DNA of 64,000 nt from Deltaproteobacteria bacterium (GTDB lineage Bacteria; Myxococcota_A; UBA796; GCA-2862545), in the NCBI GenBank assembly GCA_006226595.1, contig SBGP01000048.1, positions 58,219 to 122,218 on the forward strand. The letters run 5' to 3'. The position numbers and the translations under genes were made by a program. This document shows, in pieces, positions 52,108 to 61,704 of the stretch (its first letter is position 1; each line of letters opens with the position of its first letter). The notes beneath the pieces were generated by a model. That model made no database searches, was not told the DNA's origin, and saw only the letters and a list, made by a program, of their open reading frames with translations.

Positions 52108-53148
52108 CTAGCCGCCCAGGTTCCAGTCCGAGGTGCCAGCCCAGTCCGCCGCGTTCGGGATCTGGCGCTCGCACACGAAGTGACCCATGCGCGACTCGTA
52201 GTCGACGCTACCCGCGCGCTCGACGTCGGACGGCAGTCCCAGACACCAGGTCGTGTCCTGGCGAACCAGCGCGAGCCGGTTGTACTCGGTCGCATCGGGC
52301 AGCGCGCCGTTGCACTCGCCGAGACCCGTCGCGTCCACGTCCTCGACCTTGGTGTACGTCAGGCCCTCGTCGGTCCAGCTCTCCCACCACCAGCCGGACT
52401 CACCGGAGCCGGGGGCGGCCTGGCCGGCCATCTCGTAGCTGACGACGCCGACGTAGCCGGCCCACTCGCCGTTACCCGCAGAACTGAACACACCCGACTC
52501 GGACAGCGCGTCGCGGAGGGCGGTGAGCGTCGGGCCTGGCGATCCGACGAGGGTGAGCAGCGAGCCCGCCGCCTCGACCTCGTCGCCGTTGCCCCCCGCG
52601 ATCGGGGCGAAGGTGCCGCCGCCCCAGCCGTAGGGGCCACAAGCATCGGCCGCCAGATCGCCCCAGACGATCGGGGTGGCGGCGTCGGAGTCGTCGTGGA
52701 CGACGATCATCTCGCGGCCACCCTCGGAGAACGGGGTGAAGAAGATGTCGGTGTCGCTCGGAACCAGCTGGTCCGGGCAGATCGACCCGATGCGGCCAGT
52801 GATTTCCGCGGCACGAGGATCCAGCGACTCGTCGTCGACACAGTCGCGGTTGTTGTCGGCGACCGTGATCGTGAGGTCGGGATAGGTCTGAGCGAGCTCG
52901 GTGACCGCCTGGGCGGGGGTGCACGCGCGCGCGGACCGCGCGACCTCGCGGGTGGTACCCACGGTGACGAAGGGCTCACCCCAGCCGTCCCCGTCGAGAT
53001 CCAGGAAGAAGTCGCGCGTGGCCTCCTCGGTGCAGCTGCCGTCCAACGTGGTCGTGGTGGTCCAGTTTCCGTTGATGCAGCCGGTGAGCGCAGCAAGGGA
53101 CACGGTGATCGAGACGAGGCGCAACGGGCCCTCCGAGACAGTTCGCAT
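52108..53148 (-). CDS. Lipoprotein with MopE-like metal-binding segment and extracellular domain
   Basis: A 346-aa protein. Signal MRTVSEGPLRLVSITVSLAALTGC (lipobox LTGC) is followed by a Thr run and a MopE-like segment: DFFLDLDGDGWGEPFVTV then ADNNRDCVDDESLDPRAAEI, as in putative metal-binding surface proteins. The rest (YGWGGGTFAPIAGGNGDEVEAAG, EWAGYVGVVSYEMAG, WWWESWTDEGLTY) is beta-rich and Trp-rich, possibly carbohydrate binding. The gene is isolated, diverging from the M16 genes. No family name. Confidence 0.7.
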   Translation of the reverse strand: MRTVSEGPLRLVSITVSLAALTGCINGNWTTTTTLDGSCTEEATRDFFLDLDGDGWGEPFVTVGTTREVARSARACTPAQAVTELAQTYPDLTITVADNNRDCVDDESLDPRAAEITGRIGSICPDQLVPSDTDIFFTPFSEGGREMIVVHDDSDAATPIVWGDLAADACGPYGWGGGTFAPIAGGNGDEVEAAGSLLTLVGSPGPTLTALRDALSESGVFSSAGNGEWAGYVGVVSYEMAGQAAPGSGESGWWWESWTDEGLTYTKVEDVDATGLGECNGALPDATEYNRLALVRQDTTWCLGLPSDVERAGSVDYESRMGHFVCERQIPNAADWAGTSDWNLGG

Positions 53149-53244
53149 GGACTTTAGATCATGCGACCCGCGTTGTCGCGCGAGTGCATTAACTGGGGTG
53201 AGCAACTCGCCGGCACATGCCCTGGTGAGGGCATCCTCGCCTGC

Positions 53245-53253
53245 TGTTAGGAT
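53245..53253 (+). promoter_or_regulatory. Extended -10 promoter element candidate for the M16 operon
   Basis: TGTTAGGAT fits TG-n-TANNNT, 22 bp before the TTG start at 53275, with CTGGAGG as ribosome binding site between them. Similar to elements at 7404, 24061 and 59931. Confidence 0.35.
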
Positions 53254-53274
53254 GCCGCCCCTTCTGGAGGTCCC

Positions 53275-54606
53275 TTGCCCGTACTTCTCGCCCTGCTGGC
53301 CGGGTTGGCGCTGGCGGACGAGCCCACTCTCGAGATCCCGTACGAAAAGTACGAGCTCGAGAATGGCCTCGACGTCATCCTCGCCCCCGACAACTCCACG
53401 CCCATCGTGTACGTCAACGTCTGGTACCACGTCGGTTCCAAGGACGAGAAGCCGGGTCTGACCGGCTTCGCGCACCTGTTCGAGCACCTGATGTTCCAGG
53501 GATCCGAGCACGCGAATGGCGAGTACTTCACGCCCCTCTCCGAGGTCGGCGGCGAGGTCAACGGTTCCACGAACGTGGACCGCACCAACTACTACGAGCA
53601 GGTTCCCGCCGAGTACCTGCCCCTGGCGCTGTTCCTCGAGAGCGATCGCATGGGCTGGCTCCTGCCCGTCCTCGATCAGGACCGCCTCGACAACCAGCGC
53701 GAGGTGGTGCGCAACGAGCGCCGTCAGCGCTACGAGATCACCCCCTACGGCGAGGCCTGGAAGGACCTGACGGCGGCGGTGTACCCCGAGGGGCACCCCT
53801 ACCATCACCCGACCATCGGCTCCCACGAGGACCTGCAGGCCGCGAAGCTCGAGGACGTGAAGGCGTTCTTCGAGACCTGGTACGGCCCGCAGAACGCGTC
53901 GCTGGTGATCGCCGGTGACTTCGACAGCGCCAAGGCCAAGGAGCTCGTCGAGTTCTACTTCGGCGACATCCCGCGCGGCCCGGACCCGGTGCAGCTCGAG
54001 CCCACCACCACCACGGTGAAGGCCGCCGAGATCCGCCAGTTCCAGAAGGTGCCCGAGCAGAAGTTCTGGGCGGCCTACGCGTCCCCCAAGATCTACGCCG
54101 AGGGCGACGCCGCGCTCGACATCCTCTCCTCCGTCCTCTCGGACGGCCAGGACAGCCGGCTCTACAAGAAGCTCGTGCTCGAGGATCAGATCGCCAAGGA
54201 GATCAGCGTCGGCCAGGTGAGCCGGGGTCTCGAGTCCTTCTGGATGATCAGCGGCACCGCCGCCAAGGGCCACACCACGGACGAGGTGCTCGCCGCCGCG
54301 GACGCGGTGATCGCCGACGTGCTCGGCGACAACCCGCCGACCGACGAAGAGGTCGCCGCCGCCAAGTCCCAGTTCGAGGTCGGCTTCTACCAGCGCATCC
54401 GCACCATCGGCGGAAAGGGCGACCTGCTCAACGGCTACAACTTCCACACGGGCGACCCTGGCTACATCGGCAAGGACCTCGCCCGCTACCTGCCCCTGAC
54501 TCCCAAGGACGTGGTCTCCGCTGGCAAGCAGACCCTCGGCGGGGAGCGTGTGGTCCTGCACATCTGGCCCGAGAGCGACAAGCCGGCCGACGAGGAGGGC
54601 AAGTGA
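53275..54606 (+). CDS. Peptidase M16 family metalloprotease, active subunit
   Basis: A 443-aa protein with signal MPVLLALLAGLALADEPT. The inverted zinc motif HxxEH is HLFEH at about residues 68-72, and the distal Glu lies in REVVRNERR about 76 residues on, so the zinc site is complete. YEITPYGE and the second M16 half follow. Such enzymes degrade peptides in the periplasm or at the surface. TTG start is favoured by GGAGG just upstream. Coupled to an inactive M16 partner. Confidence 0.88.
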   Translation: MPVLLALLAGLALADEPTLEIPYEKYELENGLDVILAPDNSTPIVYVNVWYHVGSKDEKPGLTGFAHLFEHLMFQGSEHANGEYFTPLSEVGGEVNGSTNVDRTNYYEQVPAEYLPLALFLESDRMGWLLPVLDQDRLDNQREVVRNERRQRYEITPYGEAWKDLTAAVYPEGHPYHHPTIGSHEDLQAAKLEDVKAFFETWYGPQNASLVIAGDFDSAKAKELVEFYFGDIPRGPDPVQLEPTTTTVKAAEIRQFQKVPEQKFWAAYASPKIYAEGDAALDILSSVLSDGQDSRLYKKLVLEDQIAKEISVGQVSRGLESFWMISGTAAKGHTTDEVLAAADAVIADVLGDNPPTDEEVAAAKSQFEVGFYQRIRTIGGKGDLLNGYNFHTGDPGYIGKDLARYLPLTPKDVVSAGKQTLGGERVVLHIWPESDKPADEEGK

Positions 54607-56132
54607 TGCGCCCGCTGACCCTGACCCTGATCGCTGCCATCGCCCTCACCGGCTGCCCGAAGGACACCGAGGTCGAGACCCCCGCCGCCGAGGCGGTGGA
54701 TCCGGCCCGTACCTTCCCCGAACCGCTGGAAGGCAAGACCTTCGAGGTGCCCAAGCCCTCGTCGCTCCAGCTCGCGAACGGCATGCCCGTGTACGTGGTC
54801 GAGAACCACGAAGTGCCGCTGTTCGACGTGCAGATGGTGTTCGACGTCGGTAGCTTCGCGGACCCCGAGGGCAAGGAAGGCCTCGCCGAGGCGACGTTCG
54901 ACCTGCTCGACGAGGGCGCTGGCGACATGGACGCCGCGGCCCTCAGCAAGAAGCTGCGCCAGATCGGTGGCTTCGTGGGCTCCAGCGCGAGCCTCGACGG
55001 CGCCTCCGTGGGCGCGGCCGGCCTGTCCAAGAACCTCGAGCAGATCCTCGACATCTGGACCACGGTGCTCCTCGAGCCCACCTTCCCCGAAGAGGACTGG
55101 AAGGTCCTCCAGAAGAAGATGGTCGCCGATCTCGAAGCCCAGGACGCGGACCCGAACAGCGTGGCCCTGCGCCTGCACTACCGGGTCGCGTACGGCGACG
55201 ACTACCGGGGCCGCGCCGCGGACGCCGAGTCGGTTGGCTCGCTGACCCCCGCCGACATGAAGGCCTTCTACGAGAAGTACGTGGGCCCTGGCAACGCGCG
55301 CATCCTCGTCGGTGGCGACGTCGATCCCGAGGCCGTAGTCAAGGCGCTCGACGCGCGCCTCGGCCAGTGGAACGTCGCGGTCGAGACCACCCGTCCCGAG
55401 CCCAAGTCCACGCCCTTCGAGGCGGCGACGGTCTACTTCGTCGACGAGCCCGGCGCGTCGCAGTCCGTGGTCCGCACGCTGGTGCCGATCGGTACCCGCC
55501 TCGACGAGGACTACTTCGACCTCGACATCGCGAACCGCGCGTTCGGCGGCGCCTTCGTGGCCCGCGTGAACATGCTGCTCCGCGAGGAGAAGGGCTGGAC
55601 CTACGGCGCCCGTACCTTCACCTACTACCCGCATGGCAACGGCTTCTGGGGCATGTCGACGAGCGTCCGCACCGACGCCACCGCCGGCACCCTGACCGAG
55701 GTCAGCCGCCTGATCACCGAGGCCCTCGGCGACAAGCCGCTGACCGACGACGAGGTCGCGTACATGAAGTCGTCGGTGAGGAACGGCTACCCGGCCGGCT
55801 TCGAGACGACCGGGGCGCTGCTCGCCGAGCAGGTCGAGGTGCAGCGCTACGGCCTGCCCGCGGACTGGACCGCGAAGTACCTCGCCGGCATCGACGCCGT
55901 GACGACCGAGTCCGCGAACACCGCGCTGAAGAAGGCCATCGATCCGAACCGGCTGGCGTGGTTCGTCGTGGGCGATCGCGCGGCGGTCATGGACGAGGTG
56001 CTCTCCGTCGGGCTACCGGTGGTCGTCCTCGACCGCGAGGGCAACGAGCTCGAGCGTCTCGAGCCGACCACCCCGGCACCCGCCGAGGAGGCCGAGCCCG
56101 CCGGCGACGACACCACCCCCGAGGAGAAGTAA
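54606..56132 (+). CDS. Peptidase M16 family protein, inactive partner, lipoprotein
   Basis: A 508-aa protein with signal MRPLTLTLIAAIALTGCPK and lipobox LTGC. M16 topology is present, but the HxxEH position reads LAEATFDLLDEG, with no zinc ligands. The C-terminal half keeps LREEKGWTYGARTF, the Arg/Tyr substrate-binding motif of M16B beta-type subunits. It probably pairs with the active protein 53275-54606 as in mitochondrial processing peptidase. ATG 54606 overlaps its stop (TGATG). Confidence 0.85.
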   Translation: MRPLTLTLIAAIALTGCPKDTEVETPAAEAVDPARTFPEPLEGKTFEVPKPSSLQLANGMPVYVVENHEVPLFDVQMVFDVGSFADPEGKEGLAEATFDLLDEGAGDMDAAALSKKLRQIGGFVGSSASLDGASVGAAGLSKNLEQILDIWTTVLLEPTFPEEDWKVLQKKMVADLEAQDADPNSVALRLHYRVAYGDDYRGRAADAESVGSLTPADMKAFYEKYVGPGNARILVGGDVDPEAVVKALDARLGQWNVAVETTRPEPKSTPFEAATVYFVDEPGASQSVVRTLVPIGTRLDEDYFDLDIANRAFGGAFVARVNMLLREEKGWTYGARTFTYYPHGNGFWGMSTSVRTDATAGTLTEVSRLITEALGDKPLTDDEVAYMKSSVRNGYPAGFETTGALLAEQVEVQRYGLPADWTAKYLAGIDAVTTESANTALKKAIDPNRLAWFVVGDRAAVMDEVLSVGLPVVVLDREGNELERLEPTTPAPAEEAEPAGDDTTPEEK

Positions 56133-57058
56133 TGGGCATCGAGTCCCAGTACATCTGGTTCGACGGCAAGTTCGTGCCGTTCGACGACGCCAACGTGCAC
56201 GTGCTCTCGCACACGCTCCATTACGGCCTCGGCGCCTTCGAGGGCATCCGTGCCTACGAGCAGCCCGACGGCCGTCCGGGCATCTGGCGGCTGGAGGAGC
56301 ACCTCGAGCGCTTCCTCGACAGCCTGAAGATGATGCGGATCGAGTGCCCGTGGTCGATGGACGACCTCGTGGACGCCTGCAAGCAGACGCTCCAGAAGAA
56401 CGGGTTCACGTCCGCCTACCTGCGTCCCCTCGCCTTCATGGGCAAGGGCAGCATGGGCCTCGGCGCGCGCAACAACCCGCTCCACGTGGTGATCGCCGCG
56501 TGGGAGTGGGGTGCGTACCTCGGTGAGGACGGCCTGAAGAACGGCGTGCGCCTGCGCACCTCGACCTTCATCCGCAACCACCCGAACTCGCTGATGCAGC
56601 GGGCCAAGGTCGTCGGCCACTACGTGAACAGCATCATGGCGCGCTGGGAGGCCAACGACGATGGCTTCGACGAGGCGCTGATGCTCGACCAGAACGGCTT
56701 CGTGGCCGAGGGTACGGGCGAGAACGTGTTCGTCGCCCGCAACGGCAAGGTGATGACGCCCCCGGCGATCAACATCCTTCCCGGCATCACCCGCGCCACC
56801 ATGCTCGAGCTGCTCGAGATGGAGGGCATCCCGAGCTCGACGCGTCTGTTCGCTCGCGACGCGTTCTACGTCGCGGACGAGGCGTGGATGGTCGGCACCG
56901 CCGCGGAGGTCACCCCGATTCGCAGCGTGGACCGCGTGATGATCGGCCACAACGGCCAGACCGCCCCGGGACCGATCACCCAGCGCCTGCAGCAGCTCTA
57001 CGCCGACTCCGTGCGCGGCAAGTACGAGCCCATGCAGCGGTACATCACGCTCGCGTAG
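56132..57058 (+). CDS. ilvE: Branched-chain amino acid aminotransferase
   Basis: A 308-aa fold-type IV PLP enzyme interconverting Leu/Ile/Val with their 2-oxoacids. YGLGAFEGIRAYE is the N-terminal conserved block, the PLP lysine lies in RAKVVGHYVNS at about residue 159, and DEALMLDQNGFVAEGTGENVF is the phosphate-binding region. Length is typical. TAATG overlap joins it to the M16 genes, an odd functional match that suggests one operon. A terminator-like hairpin follows. Confidence 0.93.
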   Translation: MGIESQYIWFDGKFVPFDDANVHVLSHTLHYGLGAFEGIRAYEQPDGRPGIWRLEEHLERFLDSLKMMRIECPWSMDDLVDACKQTLQKNGFTSAYLRPLAFMGKGSMGLGARNNPLHVVIAAWEWGAYLGEDGLKNGVRLRTSTFIRNHPNSLMQRAKVVGHYVNSIMARWEANDDGFDEALMLDQNGFVAEGTGENVFVARNGKVMTPPAINILPGITRATMLELLEMEGIPSSTRLFARDAFYVADEAWMVGTAAEVTPIRSVDRVMIGHNGQTAPGPITQRLQQLYADSVRGKYEPMQRYITLA

Positions 57059-57079
57059 CGCGATTCCGCGCAACTTCGA

Positions 57080-57109
57080 GCCCCGCGCTCCCCTCGAGGG
57101 ACGCGGGGC
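57080..57109. terminator. Bidirectional terminator candidate
   Basis: GCCCCGCG pairs with CGCGGGGC across an inner palindrome CCCTCGAGGG, forming a long GC-rich hairpin between the converging ilvE and MBL genes. The tail on the plus strand (TTCGTG) is weak, so it may depend on position rather than a U tract. Confidence 0.5.
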
Positions 57110-57116
57110 TTCGTGC

Positions 57117-57965
57117 TCAGCGCGTCTGCGACGACCACGGTGGTCCGGGCACGAGCGGCACCACGCGATCCCGAAGCACCGCGGGCAGCCGCCGCTTGCA
57201 GATCGCCGCGAGCTCGCCCGGCGAGTAGCGAATCGACGGGTGGTTGAGCACGATCCACTCGTTCTCGAACAGGTCCGCCCGCTCGAGGATCTCGTCGAGG
57301 TGGATGTGCCCCTTGCTGCGCGTCGCCGCGACGTCCACGCGCTCGTCGAGGAAGGTCGCTTCGATGACGAGCACGCGGGCTTCGCGCACCATCGCCTCAC
57401 GGTCGACGACCTCGATGGTCGTGTCCCCGCAGAACACGAGCTCGACGTGCTCCTCGGCCGTGTCGATGGGGAGGCCCTGCTTGCGGCGAGCCGCAATCGC
57501 CGAACCCGGCTGACCGACGAGCTCGGGGAGCAGCTTTCGCCGCTGCTCGATCAGCGCCCAGCCCACGGTGGGCACGCGGTGGTAGGCCTGAAAGGCACGA
57601 GCCAGACGCCCCTGCCCGAGCTTCACCTCGTCGCCAGGGCGCACCCCCTGCACCGTGCACGCGAGCGCGGATCCATCGAGTCGGCGCCAGGCGTCGAGGA
57701 GATCGCCGAAGGCAGCCACGTTGCGCGCCGGCATCGCGTAGTGCGGGGGCGACATGCCCATCATCGACCGCGTCGCGCAGTGGTTCGCCACGCCACCCAT
57801 GTGATCGAGGTGGGCATGCGTGAACAGGACCGTCGGCCAGCGAGGGGCCGAAGGCGGACAGCGACCGATGTCGAAGCACAGCTTCCAGGTCGGGACCTCG
57901 ATGCAGGTCTCGAGACCGGCGACGCTCACCGCATCGAGGTGTAGTCCGGGGAGTTCCACGCGCAT
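57117..57965 (-). CDS. RNase Z-like metallo-beta-lactamase protein
   Basis: A 282-aa protein. The zinc motif is THAHLDHMGG near residue 45, followed by CGDTT (about 190) and IEATFLDE, then KGHIHLDEI, a pattern close to tRNase Z (HLDH, DxT, GHxxxxE). Length and order suit a short-form RNase Z, but I see no exosite and another enzyme may do tRNA 3' processing. MBL phosphodiesterase is the safe call. Confidence 0.75.
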   Translation of the reverse strand: MRVELPGLHLDAVSVAGLETCIEVPTWKLCFDIGRCPPSAPRWPTVLFTHAHLDHMGGVANHCATRSMMGMSPPHYAMPARNVAAFGDLLDAWRRLDGSALACTVQGVRPGDEVKLGQGRLARAFQAYHRVPTVGWALIEQRRKLLPELVGQPGSAIAARRKQGLPIDTAEEHVELVFCGDTTIEVVDREAMVREARVLVIEATFLDERVDVAATRSKGHIHLDEILERADLFENEWIVLNHPSIRYSPGELAAICKRRLPAVLRDRVVPLVPGPPWSSQTR

Positions 57966-58089
57966 CGCCCTCTGATATCCGGCCGCGATGCCCAAGCCAG
58001 GACACGCCGCGCTTCCACCGGCGTGGTCGCCCAAAACGCGGTATCTAGGTCGGCAGCCCAGGCGCCCAGCGCCTCGACGGAGTTTGCCG

Positions 58090-59823
58090 ATGGCGCTGCC
58101 ATTTCCCGAGCCCCCCGCGTCGATTCCCGCCACCCCGGCCGAGGTCGCCGAGACCAAGCTCGCCCGCATTCGCGAGGCCGCCGCCGGCTGGGCCGCGGCG
58201 TCGATCCAGGAGCGCATCGACCTCGTGAAGGCCGTGCGCGATGCGGTCCAGGACCAGCTCGAACCGTGGGCCGAAGCCGTTGGCCGTGCCAAGGGCGGCG
58301 ACCACGGCAGCGAGGAGTGGGCCGAGGCCGTGGGCGATGGCCCCGTCGCGACGATTCGCGGCCTGCGCCTGCTCGACGAAGTGCTCGTGCGCCTGCGGGA
58401 CACGGGAAGCGTGGGCCTCGGCAAGGATCGGTTCACCACCCGTCCCGACGGGCGCCTCGTCGCCAAGGTCTTCCCGAACTCGGTGCTCGATCAGCTGCTG
58501 TTCACCGGCTTCTCCGCCGAGGTGTGGATGCAGCCGGGCGTGACCGCCGACAACCTCGAGGCCCACACGGCGGTCGAGTATCCCAAGGCGACCCACGGCG
58601 GACGCGTGTGCCTCGTGCTCGGCGCCGGCAACATCAGCTCGATCCCACCGCTCGACGCGCTGTACAAGCTGTTCACCGAGAAGACCGTGTGCATCGTGAA
58701 GATGAACCCGGTCAACGAGTACCTCGGCCCGGTGTTCGAGCGCGCCATGGCGCCGCTGGTCGAGCGCGGCGTGCTCGAGTTCGTGTACGGCGGCCTCGAG
58801 ATCGGCGACCTGCTCTGCAAGCACCGCGACGTCGACGAGATCCACATCACCGGTAGCGACAAGACCTACGACGCCATCGTGTGGGGCCCGAACCCGGGCC
58901 AGGACGAGCGCAAGGCCAAGGGCGAGAAGGCCAACGAGACCCCGGTCAGCGCCGAGCTGGGCAACATCAGCCCGATCCTGCTGGTGCCCGGACCGTGGTC
59001 CGAAAGCGACATCCTCTTCCACGCGCGCAACGTGGCGAGCATGATCGTGCACAACGCCTCCTTCAACTGCGCCGCGGGCAAGCTGCTCGTGACCCCGAAG
59101 GACTGGGACCAGCGCGACGCGTTCATGGACGCGCTGCGCAAGGTGCTCTCCGAGGAGGCGCCCCCGCGCAAGGCGTACTACCCGGGCGCCCGCGGGCGCT
59201 GGCAGCGTTTCTGCGAGGCCTACCCCGACGCCGAGCGTCTGGGACCCGAGCCGAACGAGCAGGTGGTGCCGTGGACGCTGATCAGCGGTCTCGAGCCCGA
59301 GGGCGATCACCTCTCCTTCTCGATGGAGCCCTTCTGCGGCGTGCTCTCCGAGGTCGCCATCCCCGGCAAGTCCGCGACCGACTTCCTGCCGGCGGCGGTC
59401 GAGTTCGTGAACGAGAAGGTGTGGGGCACCCTGTGCTGCTCCGTCATCGTCCACGACCGGACGCGGCGCGACCCGGCCAGCGAGCAGGCCTTCCAGGAGG
59501 CACTCGACGAGCTCCGCTACGGCAGCATCGTCGTCAACCACTGGGCGGGCCTCGGCTACGCGCTGAGCGAGACCACGTGGGGCGCGCACCCCGGGCACAC
59601 GCCCGAGGACATCGGCTCCGGGACCGGCCACGTGCACAACGCGTTCATGTTCTCGAAGCCGCAGAAGTCCGTGGTGTACGGGCCTTTCATGCCCATGCTC
59701 AAGCTGCCGTGGTTCTTCGACCACCGTCGCAAGAACCAGGTGCTCACGCGCATGGCGGCGATGGACTACGAGCCGTCGCTGCTCAAGATGCCGCTGCTCG
59801 CCTGGCACTCGCTGCTCGCCTGA
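58090..59823 (+). CDS. Aldehyde dehydrogenase family protein
   Basis: A 577-aa NAD(P)-dependent dehydrogenase with an N-terminal extension relative to the usual 480-500 aa. The nucleophile Cys is in NASFNCAAGKLL at about residue 326, the general-base Glu in SAELGNISPILL at about 288, and ITGSDKTYDAIVWG the NAD-binding loop. Substrate unknown. Start follows ACGGAGTTTGCCG. It diverges from the RNase Z-like gene over 125 bp. Confidence 0.85.
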   Translation: MALPFPEPPASIPATPAEVAETKLARIREAAAGWAAASIQERIDLVKAVRDAVQDQLEPWAEAVGRAKGGDHGSEEWAEAVGDGPVATIRGLRLLDEVLVRLRDTGSVGLGKDRFTTRPDGRLVAKVFPNSVLDQLLFTGFSAEVWMQPGVTADNLEAHTAVEYPKATHGGRVCLVLGAGNISSIPPLDALYKLFTEKTVCIVKMNPVNEYLGPVFERAMAPLVERGVLEFVYGGLEIGDLLCKHRDVDEIHITGSDKTYDAIVWGPNPGQDERKAKGEKANETPVSAELGNISPILLVPGPWSESDILFHARNVASMIVHNASFNCAAGKLLVTPKDWDQRDAFMDALRKVLSEEAPPRKAYYPGARGRWQRFCEAYPDAERLGPEPNEQVVPWTLISGLEPEGDHLSFSMEPFCGVLSEVAIPGKSATDFLPAAVEFVNEKVWGTLCCSVIVHDRTRRDPASEQAFQEALDELRYGSIVVNHWAGLGYALSETTWGAHPGHTPEDIGSGTGHVHNAFMFSKPQKSVVYGPFMPMLKLPWFFDHRRKNQVLTRMAAMDYEPSLLKMPLLAWHSLLA

Positions 59824-59930
59824 TCCAGGCCGCCGCGCGACCGATCGCGACGGGAACCGCCGGCGTCGTTCGCCGCTTTTCGCCCCTCCACCGCGCCTTT
59901 CGGGGGACGAGTCCACGCTCGGCGGTCCCC

Positions 59931-59939
59931 TGTTAAAGT
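59931..59939 (+). promoter_or_regulatory. Extended -10 promoter element candidate
   Basis: TGTTAAAGT fits TG-n-TANNNT, 40 bp upstream of ATG 59979, which leaves a normal untranslated leader. Similar elements precede genes at 7443, 24086 and 53275. No -35 stands out. Confidence 0.35.
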
Positions 59940-59978
59940 GCCCGCCCTCCAGACCTTGGCCCAGCAGGGAGACCCCCC

Positions 59979-61658
59979 ATGTTCCACGACTTCCTCGTTC
60001 TCGGCGGTGCCGGCCTCGTCGGCCTGCAGGTGTGCCGGCAGATCGCGATGCAGCTCGAGCCGCGCCGCATCGTGGTCGCCTCGCTCAAGGAGCGGGAGGC
60101 CCGCGACGCGTGCACCATCCTCGAGAACGAGTTCGGGGACGCCGTCGCCTTCGTGCCCGCCTGGGGCAACCTCTTCGTGCAGTCCGACATCGCGAGCACG
60201 CCCCGCGACCAGGTGCTCGGCGACGCCAAGATGCGCCGCAAGCTCATCGAGGAGCTCTACGGCGACTTCGACGTCGCGTACAAGAAGAACCACCTCGTCG
60301 GCATGATCCGCCTGCACCGCCCCGAGGTCGTCGTCGACTGCGTGAACACGGCCACCGGCCTGTCGTACCAGAACGTGTTCGTCGGCGCGAACAAGGTGCT
60401 CGAGCGACTCCAGGGCGACTCCTACCCCAAGGAGGGCGTCGAGGACCTCGAGCACTTCCTGCTCTCGCAGTCGGTGCCGCAGCTCATCCGCCACGTCCGC
60501 TTCCTGCATCGCGCAACCACCGAATACGGCACCCGCGTGTACGTGAAGGTCGGGACCACCGGCACCGGCGGCATGGGCCTGAACATCCCGTACACCCACA
60601 GCGAGGACAAGCCGTCTCGCGTGCTGCTCGCGAAGACCGAGGCCGCCTTCGGGCACACTGGCCTGCTGTTCCTGCTCGCGCGCACGCCGAACTCCCCCAT
60701 CGTCAAGGAAGTGAAGCCCGCGGCAATGATCGGCTACCGCGCGGTGCGGACGATGTCCGTCTCCGACAAGCACGGCAACACGAGCCTGTTCCAGCCCAAG
60801 GTCCAGAAGATCGCGGGCGACTTCGACCTCCGCGACGAGGAGAAGGGCTACGAGGCCGCCGGCGAGCTCGTCGTGAGCGTCGTCGACACCGGCGAGAACG
60901 GCGTGTTCACCCGCGGCGAGTTCGCGGCGATCACCGCGCTCGGGCAGATGGAGTACATCACGCCCGAAGAGATCGCCCGCATCGTCACCCTCGAGATCCG
61001 CGGCGCGAACACCGGTCAGGACGTGCTCTCCGCCCTCGACGGCGCGGTGCTCAACCCGTCGTACAAGGCCGGTCTGGTGCGCTCCGTGGCTCTCTCCGAC
61101 CTCAAGCACGCCGAGCAGCAGGCGGACCTGCCGTCCATCGCCCTCGGCAAGCTCGGTCCGCCGGAGCTCTCCAAGCTCCTGTTCGAGGCCCAGCTGCTCA
61201 AGGAGTCCTTCGAGAGCCTGCGCGGCATCCTCGAGGACAACGGCACCCCCCGCGACCCGAAGGCGATGTCGAAGGCGCTCACCAAGGCGCTCGAGAACAG
61301 CGCGGTGCGCCACATCGCGCCGTCCATCGGCATCCCGATCCTGGCGGCCGACGGCAAGTCCCTGCTCCGCGGGCCCCGGGTGAACGTGCCCGAGGTCACC
61401 GGTCACAGCACCACGGTGAGCCTCGACGACACGGCTCAGGTCGAGAAGTGGGCCCAGAAGGGCTGGATCGACCTCCGCCCCGCGAACATGCGCGCCTGGC
61501 GTGACCGCGTGTCGAAGATGGTCGAGGAGCGCATCCTGCTCCGCGACGCCGGCTCCGCGGCGGCCTCGATTCGCTCGTACCTCCCGACCGAGTTCGAGAT
61601 CGGCGAGGTCGTGGCCTGGATCTTCAACAACGAGATGGGCGGCCACCGCATCAAGTAG
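59979..61658 (+). CDS. Rossmann-fold NAD(P)-binding protein, unknown
   Basis: A 559-aa soluble protein. The N terminus LVLGGAGLVGLQVCRQI is a Gly-rich nucleotide-binding loop of the short-chain dehydrogenase type, and LHRPEVVVDCVNTATGLSYQNV follows as in NAD-dependent epimerases. The rest (~350 residues) is mixed alpha/beta without a motif I recognise. A YxxxK catalytic pair is not obvious, so a non-catalytic or unusual oxidoreductase is possible. Strong codon bias suggests it is well expressed. Confidence 0.65.
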   Translation: MFHDFLVLGGAGLVGLQVCRQIAMQLEPRRIVVASLKEREARDACTILENEFGDAVAFVPAWGNLFVQSDIASTPRDQVLGDAKMRRKLIEELYGDFDVAYKKNHLVGMIRLHRPEVVVDCVNTATGLSYQNVFVGANKVLERLQGDSYPKEGVEDLEHFLLSQSVPQLIRHVRFLHRATTEYGTRVYVKVGTTGTGGMGLNIPYTHSEDKPSRVLLAKTEAAFGHTGLLFLLARTPNSPIVKEVKPAAMIGYRAVRTMSVSDKHGNTSLFQPKVQKIAGDFDLRDEEKGYEAAGELVVSVVDTGENGVFTRGEFAAITALGQMEYITPEEIARIVTLEIRGANTGQDVLSALDGAVLNPSYKAGLVRSVALSDLKHAEQQADLPSIALGKLGPPELSKLLFEAQLLKESFESLRGILEDNGTPRDPKAMSKALTKALENSAVRHIAPSIGIPILAADGKSLLRGPRVNVPEVTGHSTTVSLDDTAQVEKWAQKGWIDLRPANMRAWRDRVSKMVEERILLRDAGSAAASIRSYLPTEFEIGEVVAWIFNNEMGGHRIK

Positions 61659-61704
61659 CGGGAACCCGTGCGCATCAGCGCTGTCCCGGTTCACGGGAGG
61701 GCGC

